Of a stretch of DNA of 64,000 nucleotides, positions 8,066 to 16,465 are shown piece after piece (positions within the stretch are counted from its first letter, which is position 1; each line of letters opens with the position of its first letter). A model generated the notes under the pieces. That model did no database searches, was not told the origin of the DNA, and saw only the letters and a program-made list of their open reading frames with translations. The stretch comes from Candidatus Bathyarchaeota archaeon (GTDB lineage: Archaea; Thermoproteota; Bathyarchaeia; TCS64), in NCBI GenBank assembly GCA_002726865.1, contig PBSW01000031.1:13913-77912 (forward strand). Reading direction: 5' to 3'. The position numbers and the translations under genes are program-made.

Positions 8066-10225
8066 TCAATCCTTACTGAACGTTTCCAGTTCTAACGTTG
8101 TCTCCTTCGTTGATATGGAGGGGTTCATGCCTCTCAACTTTTCGGTAAAATCAGATATAAATTCAGCGAACTCTCTAGGCATGCCTGCGCTATTAAAGAG
8201 CATCTCGAGCCGATCGCCACCTATCTCCAGCACGTCAAGAGCCTTTTTTGCCACATCGATCCGCCTCTCCGCTTTGAGGTTTCCATCGATATAGTGACAC
8301 TGCTCCTTAAGGCATCCCGCCACGATAACACCGTCAGCTCCCTTCTCAAATGCCTTGTAAATGTGGCTGAAATCTACCCTGCCCGTGCACGGAACGAGGA
8401 TTATCCTGAGGTTGTCAGGGTATTGTAAACGCATAACTCCTGCAAAGTCGGCGGCCGCGTAGCTACACCACTTACATGCAAAGCAAACGATCGCAGGTTC
8501 CGCACTTTTGTCCGGGTTCATCCACTTTCCGGGGGAGAGGAGGGCCTCGACAGCAGGGATCAGCTGGCTATCCTTGAAATATTTTAACTGCATAGTTCCC
8601 ATGGGGCACTCCACTGCACAGATGCCGCATCCTTTACATTCCGCCTCGTTCACATTGGGCTCGCTAAAAGAGCTCATAGTTATAGCTTCAAAGGGACACG
8701 CTTCAGCGCATGCTGCACATCCCACACAAAACGCCGGATCAAATACTGCTTTTACTGCTTCCCCGTAGACCTTCCCCTTGGCCATGGGAATTGCCGCCCT
8801 CGATGCTGCAGCGTAGGCCTGGGCAATGCTCTCCATGATGCCTTTGGGCCCGTGGGCCGTCCCACATAGGTAGATTCCCTCAGATGAGAAGTCCACAGGC
8901 CTCATCTTAGGGTGAGCTTCCAAGAAGAATTGGTCAGTGCCTATTGGGACCCGGAGCATCATGGCGAGGTCAATAGCGCCCTCTCTCTGAATAAGAGGGG
9001 TTGAGAGGATGATCATATCGGCATTCAGTGTAGTCTCCAACCCAACCAGCGTGTCATAGATGTTGACCCCGAAGCCACCCGCTGGAAGGATAGACACATT
9101 CGGAGGCTGCTCGGGAACAAAGTTCACGAATTTAATCCCCGCCCTCAGGGCCTCCCTATAATACTCCTCCAGTTCGATGCCGTATGCCAGCAGATCCCTA
9201 TAGAGTATGTAGACGTCCGTATCGGGGCTCAGTTCTTTTATATGGAGAGCATTCTTGATAGCGACCCCACAGCAGATCCGGGAACAGTAGGTCCTTCCGT
9301 TCTCCTCCATCGCCCCGACGCACTGGATCATAACAACCCGCTCTGGAAGGCTCGGAGAGCCCGATCCCAAGAACTTTTCGAGCTCAAGTTGGGTCAAGAT
9401 CTTCTCATTGATTCCATAGCTGTAATATCCCTGGGGCTCAAAGACCTCAGCACCTGTAGCTACGATAATGGTACCTACATCAACACGTTTAACCTTACCA
9501 GTACGTGACGTGATCTGGGCGGAAAAGCTTCCAACGAAACCACTGATAGAACTCACCTCAGATGAAGTGAACACGGTGATCCTTTCGTGATTTTTGACAG
9601 CCTCAATAATAGTTTCTAGTATTTTTTTCGCATCATCTCCAGTGGGATATATCTTATGGAGATCTTTGACGATCCCTCCCAACTCAGTCTCTTTCTCCAC
9701 CAAGTAGACGTCGAAGCCCTGTTTAGCAACAGAGAGGGCAGCTGAAAGTCCGGAGACGCCTCCACCAATCACAAGGGAAACAGGAAGAATATCAATCTCG
9801 GGCTCCTTCTCGGGCTCCAAGAACTGGGCCTTTGCCACACCCATCTGGACCAGGTACTTTGCTTTCTCCGTGGCCGCTGCCTGATCCTTATGGACCCAAG
9901 AATCATGCTCCCGGATATTGACCATCTGGAAGAGGTACTGGTTGAGGCCAGCTTCCTCACAGGCATTCCTGAAGAGGGGCTGGTGGGTCCTAGGGGTACA
10001 GGAGGCCACCACGACCCTTTCAAGCTTCTCCTCGGCGATAGCATCCTGGATGCACTGAATCCCGTCAGAGGAACAGGTGAATAGGTTCTCTTCAACGTAA
10101 TCAACCGAGGGGAGACCCTTTACATGCTCCGCAACCTCCTTCATGCCGACGACGCCGGCGATATTTGAGCCACAATGGCATAGGAAAACACCTATCCTAG
10201 GTTCGTTTGTATTATTTTCGCTCAA
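8066..10225 (-). CDS. hdrA: Heterodisulfide reductase subunit A fused to MvhD-like domain (HdrA2-MvhD)
   Basis: About 719 residues from the TTG at 10225, which follows the hdrA1 stop by 1 nt; a longer TTG start at 10252 would overlap hdrA1. Order of domains: HdrA N-terminal segment with FLCHCGSN and VVVASCTPRTHQP; FAD Rossmann motif VIGGGVSGLSAALSVAKQG; HdrA cysteine motif YCSRICCGVAIKNAL; two [4Fe-4S] ferredoxin motifs, CVGCAACAEACP and CKGCGICAVECP; and a C-terminal MvhD/FrhD domain starting CFACKWCSYAAADFAG. HdrA carries the electron-bifurcating FAD. The MvhD part (2Fe-2S) normally delivers electrons from a hydrogenase or formate dehydrogenase, here fused in cis. It is the last gene of the hdrC-hdrB-hdrA1-hdrA2 operon. 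No hydrogenase or methyl-CoM reductase gene lies in the window. Confidence 0.9.
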   Translation of the reverse strand: MSENNTNEPRIGVFLCHCGSNIAGVVGMKEVAEHVKGLPSVDYVEENLFTCSSDGIQCIQDAIAEEKLERVVVASCTPRTHQPLFRNACEEAGLNQYLFQMVNIREHDSWVHKDQAAATEKAKYLVQMGVAKAQFLEPEKEPEIDILPVSLVIGGGVSGLSAALSVAKQGFDVYLVEKETELGGIVKDLHKIYPTGDDAKKILETIIEAVKNHERITVFTSSEVSSISGFVGSFSAQITSRTGKVKRVDVGTIIVATGAEVFEPQGYYSYGINEKILTQLELEKFLGSGSPSLPERVVMIQCVGAMEENGRTYCSRICCGVAIKNALHIKELSPDTDVYILYRDLLAYGIELEEYYREALRAGIKFVNFVPEQPPNVSILPAGGFGVNIYDTLVGLETTLNADMIILSTPLIQREGAIDLAMMLRVPIGTDQFFLEAHPKMRPVDFSSEGIYLCGTAHGPKGIMESIAQAYAAASRAAIPMAKGKVYGEAVKAVFDPAFCVGCAACAEACPFEAITMSSFSEPNVNEAECKGCGICAVECPMGTMQLKYFKDSQLIPAVEALLSPGKWMNPDKSAEPAIVCFACKWCSYAAADFAGVMRLQYPDNLRIILVPCTGRVDFSHIYKAFEKGADGVIVAGCLKEQCHYIDGNLKAERRIDVAKKALDVLEIGGDRLEMLFNSAGMPREFAEFISDFTEKLRGMNPSISTKETTLELETFSKD

Positions 10226-10226
10226 A

Positions 10227-11543
10227 CTATTTCGCCTTTCCCATGGATTCAATTATCTCTGCGGTCCTTGCGGCCGCACCGCTTGCTTCTATAATAGTGT
10301 CTGGAATGTCCTTGGGTCCTCGACAAAAACCGCACATCAGGACACCCTCTCTAGTTGTGTCAAAGGGGGCCAGTATAGGGCTCGGTTTGACAAAGAAACC
10401 ATGCTCGTCAAGCTCTACGCCCAAGATCTCAGATAGCTCGGGGTTTCCCTCACTGGGGGTCAAAGCCGTGCAGAGAACGACTAAATCGAAGACCCCCTCT
10501 TTCATCTCACCAGTATGGGTCTCCTCGTACCAGAAATAGAGTCTTCCGGATTCGTGATTCTTCCTTATCTCGCTGGGCTTGGCCCGGACATATTTTATCC
10601 CATACTCTTCTCGGGCTCTGTTCACAAACTCTCTGAAGCCCTTTCCGAATGCCCTGATGTCTGTGTAGAATATTGTAACATCAGCATCAGGAGCATGTTC
10701 CTTGACCAGAACAGCCTCTTTTGTTGCATGCATGCAGCAGACCGCGGAGCAGTATGGCTTGCCTTCGACGAGGTCTCTTGAACCTACGCACTGTATAAAA
10801 GCGACGTCATGAGGGTGATCCTGGTTGGAGGGGCGAGTCAGATCCCCCTTCGTCGGGCCGCTGGCCGAAACGAGCCGCTCCAACTCCATAGCCGTGATGA
10901 CATCCTCATACCGCCCATAGCCGTATTCCTTCAGGGCTGAGGGATCATGGAGTTCGAGGCCTGTGGCCACTATTGTGGCACTGGCTTTGATCTTGATGAT
11001 CTCCCCTTTCTGCTCGAAGTCGATGGCATTGGGATCGCAGAACTTTTCGCAGACTCTGCAGATCCCCTTTTGAAAGTAGAGGCAGTGCTCCCTATCAATC
11101 CTGTAGACAAGTGGAACGGACTGGGTAAAGGGAATATGAACTGCTTTTCTCCGGGAGAGTCCCATCTGCCATTCGTCTGTGACTCTCGCAGGGCATTTCT
11201 CGGCGCATATCCCGCAACCCACACATTTGTCCTCGTCGATGTACCTAGGTTTCTTTATAACCTCAACTGTGAAATCCCCAGCTTCCCCCGTAATCTCTTT
11301 AACCTCAGAGTAGGTTAGGAGCTCTATGTTAGGGTGGCGATAAACCTCGATCATTTTAGGGGATAGGATGCAGTTGGAGCAGTCCATGGTGGGGAAAGTC
11401 TTATCAAGGAGCGCCATTTTCCCCCCTATGCTTGGAGTCGTCTCAACAAGATGGACCTGGTAACCCCTGTCGGCTAGGTCTAGGGAAGCTTGCATCCCTG
11501 CTATGCCTCCACCTATCACGACAACGGATTCAATCTTTGCCAA
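10227..11543 (-). CDS. hdrA: Heterodisulfide reductase subunit A, short paralogue (HdrA1)
   Basis: This is a second HdrA, about 438 residues. It lacks the N-terminal HdrA segment and starts directly with the FAD motif VVVIGGGIAGMQASLDLADR. It then has the HdrA cysteines in TMDCSNCILSPKM, a ferredoxin domain with CVGCGICAEKCP and CRVCEKFCDPNAIDF, and YCSAVCCMHATKEA. The ATG of the longest frame (11579) lies inside hdrB; the TTG at 11543, 1 nt after the hdrB stop at 11545, is the likelier start. It is translationally coupled with both neighbours. Paired HdrA proteins in one complex occur in some archaea and bacteria. Which of the two holds the bifurcating flavin cannot be read here. Confidence 0.88.
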   Translation of the reverse strand: MAKIESVVVIGGGIAGMQASLDLADRGYQVHLVETTPSIGGKMALLDKTFPTMDCSNCILSPKMIEVYRHPNIELLTYSEVKEITGEAGDFTVEVIKKPRYIDEDKCVGCGICAEKCPARVTDEWQMGLSRRKAVHIPFTQSVPLVYRIDREHCLYFQKGICRVCEKFCDPNAIDFEQKGEIIKIKASATIVATGLELHDPSALKEYGYGRYEDVITAMELERLVSASGPTKGDLTRPSNQDHPHDVAFIQCVGSRDLVEGKPYCSAVCCMHATKEAVLVKEHAPDADVTIFYTDIRAFGKGFREFVNRAREEYGIKYVRAKPSEIRKNHESGRLYFWYEETHTGEMKEGVFDLVVLCTALTPSEGNPELSEILGVELDEHGFFVKPSPILAPFDTTREGVLMCGFCRGPKDIPDTIIEASGAAARTAEIIESMGKAK

Positions 11544-11544
11544 T

Positions 11545-12429
11545 TCAATCGACTTCCAGCTTCTCAAGAAGAACATCAACGGGGCTTAGGTTGAAGTTGA
11601 TTCCTAACGCCTCCTGTCCAATTCCCATGGCGAGGCCAAGGAGCTGGGTATAATATATTACCGGGAGCTCAATGGTATCATCACCGAGTATATTCTTGAC
11701 CGCGCCCTGCTTCGCATCGTACATTTTGTGGCAGAAGGGACAGACGGTCACCATCCCGTCGAATTCTTGGGCCTGAACGGCCTTCAGCTTCTCCCCCGTC
11801 ATCTTAAAAGAGGTCTCGGGGTCGTTCACTACGAGGTTTGCCCCGCAGCAGTCGAGCCTCTCAGGATATAGATCGGTCTTGGCCCCAAGAGCTATGGTGA
11901 GATCTTCGATGAGATGGGGATTCTCTGAGTCATCGGGTCTCCCTATGACACTCGGTCTTAGGACATGGCACCCGTAATGAGCCGCAAATTTGAACCCATC
12001 TAGCGGTACCTTCACAAGTCCCTTGATATCATCAGCGCCGGCGTCTTTCCTCAAAACGTCGAGGAGGTGATGAGAACTACCCTCCCCCGAATATTTCAAC
12101 CCCTCTATAGCCAGAATCTTGTTGATCTCTTCATGGAGCTCTGGGTCTTCGTTAAGGAGATGTTTGACCTCGCACATAGAGAGGTGGCATCCATTACACA
12201 AGGTAAGAACATTGAGCCCTTTGTCGTTCGCTATGGCCATGTTTCTTGCGGTAAGGTATACCCAGCTTTTTTCGTTGATGCTCCTTAAAGGGTAGCCGCA
12301 GCAGCTGAAACCTTCGAGATCCACAAGATCTATCCCTAGCCGGGGAAGTGTCTCCCGCGCGGACATCTCAAAGCCATATTGCTCCGTCTGAATTGTACAA
12401 CCGATAAAAAAGGCGTATTCAGGCATCAT
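11545..12429 (-). CDS. hdrB: Heterodisulfide reductase subunit B
   Basis: HdrB holds the disulfide-reducing site, formed by two noncubane [4Fe-4S] clusters on CCG domains. Both CCG motifs are complete: C11, C43-C44, C78, C81, and C154, C194-C195, C230, C233. The length of 294 residues is normal. It starts with ATGATG inside the end of hdrC (11-bp overlap) and is followed at 1 nt by hdrA1, so the four genes form one transcript. In methanogens the substrate is CoM-S-S-CoB. Without methanogenesis genes in view, the physiological disulfide here is unknown. Confidence 0.92.
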   Translation of the reverse strand: MMPEYAFFIGCTIQTEQYGFEMSARETLPRLGIDLVDLEGFSCCGYPLRSINEKSWVYLTARNMAIANDKGLNVLTLCNGCHLSMCEVKHLLNEDPELHEEINKILAIEGLKYSGEGSSHHLLDVLRKDAGADDIKGLVKVPLDGFKFAAHYGCHVLRPSVIGRPDDSENPHLIEDLTIALGAKTDLYPERLDCCGANLVVNDPETSFKMTGEKLKAVQAQEFDGMVTVCPFCHKMYDAKQGAVKNILGDDTIELPVIYYTQLLGLAMGIGQEALGINFNLSPVDVLLEKLEVD

Positions 12430-12925
12430 CTCTTTCCTCCATTACTTTCTCGAGGGCCTCAAGGAACTTCTTCATATCCATCGGTTTACTCATCTCCGGA
12501 AGACCAAGCTCATCACGTTCGAAAGAATCGAATTCCCTATCAACAACCTCTTGGGGGAGCTGGATGGAACTATGGCGCTTTACGGAGCCTATCATCTTTG
12601 AAAGCCCCTTCGGGTACGGAAGTCCCTCTCGGACGGCCTGATTCTGTAGGGATACGATGATGTCATAGGGGGTGATATCCCGAGGACACCGTTCTATGCA
12701 CTGGAGGCACCCCGTGCATGTCCAGATGACACCAGAGTCAAGGACCTCACGTATGAGATCCCGTTGAGTCATCGCGACAATCCGTCTCGGATTCAGGTCC
12801 AAATATTTCGCCGAGGGACAGCCACTGGTGCACTTTCCACACTGATGGCACTCATCCCAACTGAACTCTGCAACTCCCTCATCTAAAAGCGATGCTGCGT
12901 TTAGCTCAATCATGAAACCTTTCAT
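12419..12925 (-). CDS. hdrC: Heterodisulfide reductase subunit C
   Basis: HdrC is the small ferredoxin-like subunit that passes electrons from HdrA to HdrB. It has 168 residues and two [4Fe-4S] motifs: C26, C29, C32, C36 and C70, C73, C76, C80. An N-terminal segment and a helical tail follow the family pattern. It is the first gene of the hdrCBA1A2 operon. Two start codons are possible: the ATG at 12925, and an ATG four codons in at 12913 preceded by AAAGG. The 207 bp upstream separate it from the UPF0201 gene on the same strand. Confidence 0.9.
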   Translation of the reverse strand: MKGFMIELNAASLLDEGVAEFSWDECHQCGKCTSGCPSAKYLDLNPRRIVAMTQRDLIREVLDSGVIWTCTGCLQCIERCPRDITPYDIIVSLQNQAVREGLPYPKGLSKMIGSVKRHSSIQLPQEVVDREFDSFERDELGLPEMSKPMDMKKFLEALEKVMEERDDA

Positions 12926-13132
12926 CCCTTAAGTAGAATAGAATTGAAGCCTCAAACCCTTTGTAAAAAGAGAATGTATTTGGCACAAATAGCGATATCT
13001 TTTTGCATCGGAGAAAATTGAAAATCTCACCATTTCGGGGAATCACTTATGGTTAGATGCGCGTTATATATTGTTTGTGGTGGGGCATTCCCAGCATAGA
13101 CACTCTGCATATAAAACGGACTCAAGAGATTC

Positions 13133-13516
13133 TCAGAATTTTCCGCACAGAAAACCAACTATATTTTCAATTTCTCCAGTGATTTGGAACTGGATTGGAC
13201 CCAATACAGACACATCAGCGCTATGGAAGGAGGCGCGACCTGCGTAGGCCGCCTGCTTATTTAAACCGAAGGATAAGCGATCGTCAGTGGATGATTGGGT
13301 CAAAAACGAAAAAGCGGCGTCTCTTATCCGCATCCTGGCAATCAGTTGTCTAATAGGAAGGAGGTCCTCCATCTTCTCGAGATCCCCTTTGAGGATGGAC
13401 CCCCGTCCATCATCGGATTTATGAAGTTTGATCTCCCCTAAAACATTCCTAACAGCTTGCTTTACCCTCTCCACGCTCTCAGTAGAATGTACCTTAACCC
13501 TAACCACTCCCTTCAT
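13133..13516 (-). CDS. UPF0201 family protein (exosome-associated type, COG1325)
   Basis: A 127-residue archaeal protein beginning MKGVVRVKVHSTESVERVKQ, with LPIRQLIARMRIRDAA in the middle. It matches the UPF0201 (DUF54) family, a predicted RNA-binding fold often linked with the archaeal exosome. It starts 4 nt after the UPF0200 gene. In several euryarchaea the two are fused as one UPF0200/UPF0201 polypeptide, so the pair here is the split form of a known fusion. Function is not established. Confidence 0.85.
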   Translation of the reverse strand: MKGVVRVKVHSTESVERVKQAVRNVLGEIKLHKSDDGRGSILKGDLEKMEDLLPIRQLIARMRIRDAAFSFLTQSSTDDRLSFGLNKQAAYAGRASFHSADVSVLGPIQFQITGEIENIVGFLCGKF

Positions 13517-13520
13517 TCCG

Positions 13521-14069
13521 CTATATCCCTCTCAGATGTTCTCTCAAGATATCGAACTCTGCCTTGAGGTCCTCGAGATTCCCCTCGTTCAGAATAGTAT
13601 AATCGGCGAGGGCGATGGCATGCCCCAGGTTGAAACCAAGCTCCCGGGCATCTCGGGCCTTGAACGTAGCTATGTCAGGTGGGTCGTCACTGCGGCCTCT
13701 AGCTAAAAGACGTGCATATCGAGTCTTCTGGTCGGCAAAAACAGCCACTAGAGTGACCTTAAATTTCCTGCTGAAGACCCCGACCTCCTCCATATTCTTT
13801 ATTCCGTCTATAAGAATTAGGCCATCGGGTATCTTATCGATCTCGTCAATGCATAGCTTGGCCACGGCGTCATCACCCCCCTCTTTCCTTATCTCCGTGA
13901 AGAGACGTCCAAAATTTTCTGGTGTGGGGGGGAGACCTTTTTTCCTGGCGAGAGCCCGTATGACGTCCCCCATGGTCACGGACGCGATCCCCATGTTCTT
14001 GAAGTGTGCGACGAGGGTAGTCTTCCCAGACCCAGTCATACCAGTGATCAAAAGGAGCTGTTTAACCAT
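13521..14069 (-). CDS. UPF0200 family P-loop kinase (dephospho-CoA-kinase-like)
   Basis: 182 residues with Walker A GMTGSGKTT near residue 9, VTMGDVIRALARKKGL after it, and the LILIDGIKNMEEV strand-helix typical of the family. It resembles dephospho-CoA kinase and adenylate kinase but belongs to the archaeal UPF0200 group, whose substrate is unknown. It is the first gene of a two-gene operon with the UPF0201 gene. Confidence 0.85.
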   Translation of the reverse strand: MVKQLLLITGMTGSGKTTLVAHFKNMGIASVTMGDVIRALARKKGLPPTPENFGRLFTEIRKEGGDDAVAKLCIDEIDKIPDGLILIDGIKNMEEVGVFSRKFKVTLVAVFADQKTRYARLLARGRSDDPPDIATFKARDARELGFNLGHAIALADYTILNEGNLEDLKAEFDILREHLRGI

Positions 14070-14392
14070 ATATCATCTAATCCGTTCAAGAACCGATCAC
14101 AGGGCCTTAACATAGACGTTCTTAAAGTCTGCTCCAAACATGACTCGTCCAGCCTTAGCCCCCCGCCCCCTTTATAATCGGGCATCAAACCAAACACAGA
14201 AGACCTGGATTTAAATTGCTTGATTTTCATCAACCAAATTTTCCAGGGTTGCCCAGCTAACGATCAGACTAAATAAGGAGAACCATAAACGGTTCTGAAA
14301 TAACATTGGGCCTATGAACGCGCGCGCTCCTCCCAGAACGAGTAGGTGGCCATTATACATTTTACTATTCCAGTCGTCGAGAGGTTCTGTCC
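14070..14392. other. Intergenic region without recognisable gene
   Basis: 323 bp between the starts/ends of two minus-strand genes. I see no convincing coding remnant and no RNA gene. It presumably contains the promoter of the UPF0200/0201 pair near 14080-14130 and the end of the EamA transcript. Confidence 0.4.
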
Positions 14393-15265
14393 TCAGGATA
14401 AGATTGCGAGGATGTAAACACCTAGGAATATGAGCGTGGAGCTAATGAGGCGTACTCGACCATATTTCTCCTGTAAGAAAAACACTCCTGCAGCAGCTCC
14501 TAGAACGACGCTGACCTGGCGGAGAGCAAGGATGTAACTGACCTGGACGCGGCTCATCGCAATAAGGACGAGAACATAGCCGATCCTCATTAGGAAGCCT
14601 CCTGCGGTAGCGTTGACCCAGGAGTTCCTCAATTCCCGTTTTATTGATTCTTTCCCTCGCCTCCAGAGGACAACTACAGTCAATAGAGGAAAAATGAACA
14701 CCTCAAGCCAGAGAGAGTAAAGCAAAGGGTCCACTGTGCCAACGGCAACTTTGTCTGCGATGGAGTAGACCGTAGTCCAGATGGCAGTCAAAATCGCGAA
14801 TTGGGAAGCTCGCCCTTTCAAAGAGCGGAATGGGAGGAACAGCCCCTTGAGATCAAAGCTTCTAAGATGAATGGTGTAGACGCCGATTACCATTAGTAAG
14901 ATACCCACTGCACCCCAAGCCGATATACTCTCGTTCAAAAGTAAAACCGCCAGGACAGATAAGAATAGGGGGGAGGAACGAGCGAGTGGGTAGACGACGG
15001 AGAGATCTCCCAGTTCGTATGCCTTACTCAGGGTTATGAAATAGAGGGTCTCAGCTACGGCGCTTACGAGCATGTAGGGAAGGGCAGTAAGGGGGAATGT
15101 CCAGTTGGGGAGGAAGATTAGATAGATGGGGATGAGGGTTATGAGGGAGGTGGAAACCATGATCCACATGTAGGCTTCCTTGTCTTCACCTTTCTTCGCG
15201 AGGAAGTTCCATGTGGCATGGGAGCACGCAGAGATCATAACGAGGAGGAAGGGGCCGGGTTCCAT
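14393..15265 (-). CDS. EamA/DMT-family membrane transporter
   Basis: A hydrophobic protein of about 290 residues with ten predicted membrane helices in two repeats of five, the drug/metabolite transporter fold. Typical elements are SACSHATWNFLAKKGED in helix 1 and AVLLLNESISAWGAVGILLM (the conserved L-x-E of the first repeat); the second repeat has GVFFLQEKYGRVRLI. The longest frame starts at 15328, but the first 21 residues are hydrophilic and the ATG at 15265 has GGAG before it, so I prefer the shorter form. Substrate unknown. It diverges from thpR. Confidence 0.85.
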   Translation of the reverse strand: MEPGPFLLVMISACSHATWNFLAKKGEDKEAYMWIMVSTSLITLIPIYLIFLPNWTFPLTALPYMLVSAVAETLYFITLSKAYELGDLSVVYPLARSSPLFLSVLAVLLLNESISAWGAVGILLMVIGVYTIHLRSFDLKGLFLPFRSLKGRASQFAILTAIWTTVYSIADKVAVGTVDPLLYSLWLEVFIFPLLTVVVLWRRGKESIKRELRNSWVNATAGGFLMRIGYVLVLIAMSRVQVSYILALRQVSVVLGAAAGVFFLQEKYGRVRLISSTLIFLGVYILAILS

Positions 15266-15399
15266 TGCTCCTAGGGTAGGTGGGTCGTTAATATGCTTGA
15301 TGTGAGGGGAACCTAGATTATCATTCATTTTTCCCTTTAGCTCGAGATCATGATAACTACTTTATCTTGTATGGTCAATTTGTTGCTGGGTGCGGAGAA

Positions 15400-15960
15400 T
15401 TGGGTATCCGGTGTTTCGTCGCGGTCGATGTGGCTGATCCAGGCATCTTAGACGCTTTGAGGGGTTTTCAGGCCGGTCTGATTGGATCTGGGGGAGAACT
15501 GAAGCTTGTGAAGCTGGAAAATGTCCATCTAACCCTAAAATTCCTAGGAGACATAGAAAAAAGGCTTCTGGAAGAGGTGAAGCATATAGTGACTAGTTTG
15601 AGATTTGAGCCGTTCCGAATGACCCTAACGGAGATAGGAGCATTCCCAAATCTGAGGAGACCCAGAGTGATATGGATGGGTGTTTCTGAGGGAATTGACG
15701 AGTTGGCGGCTATTTTCCGTGAGTTGGAGGCGGGGTTTGTTGGGCTGGGGTTCAAACATGAGGGGCGACGGTTCAACCCTCATATCACTATCGCCAGGGT
15801 GAGGTCGGGGAGAAATCGGGATTTGCTCATGGAGGAGGTTCTCAAGTATAGAGACGCGGTTTTTGGAGGTTTCGATGTCAGGAGCATTAAGCTGAAGCAG
15901 AGCGTCTTAACACCGAGGGGACCGTTATATTCGACCCTAGCGGAGTCTGATCGGAGTTAG
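15400..15960 (+). CDS. thpR: RNA 2',3'-cyclic phosphodiesterase (2'-5' RNA ligase family)
   Basis: A 2H phosphoesterase that opens 2',3'-cyclic phosphates and can join tRNA halves by 2'-5' linkage. Both catalytic HxT motifs are present: HLTLKF and HITIAR, 85 residues apart. An upstream ATG at 15367 is possible, but family members begin with the strand RCFVAVDV, so the TTG at 15400 (preceded by GGAGAA) is more likely, giving about 186 residues. In archaea this gene often lies near the CCA-adding enzyme, as here, though a 505 bp gap separates them. Confidence 0.88.
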   Translation: MGIRCFVAVDVADPGILDALRGFQAGLIGSGGELKLVKLENVHLTLKFLGDIEKRLLEEVKHIVTSLRFEPFRMTLTEIGAFPNLRRPRVIWMGVSEGIDELAAIFRELEAGFVGLGFKHEGRRFNPHITIARVRSGRNRDLLMEEVLKYRDAVFGGFDVRSIKLKQSVLTPRGPLYSTLAESDRS

Positions 15961-16465
15961 TGCGTTGCGCATGCAGTTGATTCCAGGGGTGTCTTGGCAA
16001 ACGTCTATGAAAGAACGGAGCTATGCATCTACACAGCTACCTGCGACAGTTTCAGCTCAATCGTGAAAAGCAAGAGCTGGATGGAGAGAACCATCTCGGG
16101 GCTCCGGAGGGAGAAGCGGGGCGCCCTAACATAGGAGGTGGGAGGCTATAGCCTAAATGAACTATAAGCTCATCTCCTCAACATTACGCGGGTGAAAGAG
16201 CGTTGCTACAACGGTTACCGGAGGTGTATCCCGAATTTTGACAGCGCGTGCACGCGTCTCGGGGACAAAACTTAATGGTGATCGACCGCCATGCTAAGGG
16301 AGAGGATACTGAGATTGTTCTCAGTATCCACGGTTAACCAGGGGAACCGGTGACTCTAGGTTCCAGATGTGACGACTTTTCACGCCATGTTAGCCGGTTA
16401 CTCTTGACCTGTACAGTGTGCTTATAGGATTCTTATTTGATCTATTCCCTGCGGTGTACTAGACG
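15961..16465 (+). other. Gap between thpR and cca with a protein-like remnant
   Basis: No intact gene. Directly after the thpR stop one plus-strand frame stays open for about 57 codons (15961-16131), containing DSRGVLANVYERTEL and SWMERTISGLRREKRGALT before a stop; no start codon precedes it. It looks like a piece of a former gene, not recognised. The second half holds the perfect hairpin listed separately. Confidence 0.3.
16304..16329. repeat. Perfect 10-bp inverted repeat (hairpin) upstream of cca
   Basis: GGATACTGAG (16304-16313) pairs perfectly with CTCAGTATCC (16320-16329) around a 6-nt loop ATTGTT. No T-run follows, so it is not a typical terminator. It lies 137 bp before the cca start and could be a structured RNA element, a protein-binding site or a repeat end. 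Confidence 0.6.

Noticed and set aside
8066..12925. Evidence for methanogenesis
   Set aside because: Hdr genes occur in many non-methanogens, and no mcr, mtr or coenzyme M genes are in the window.
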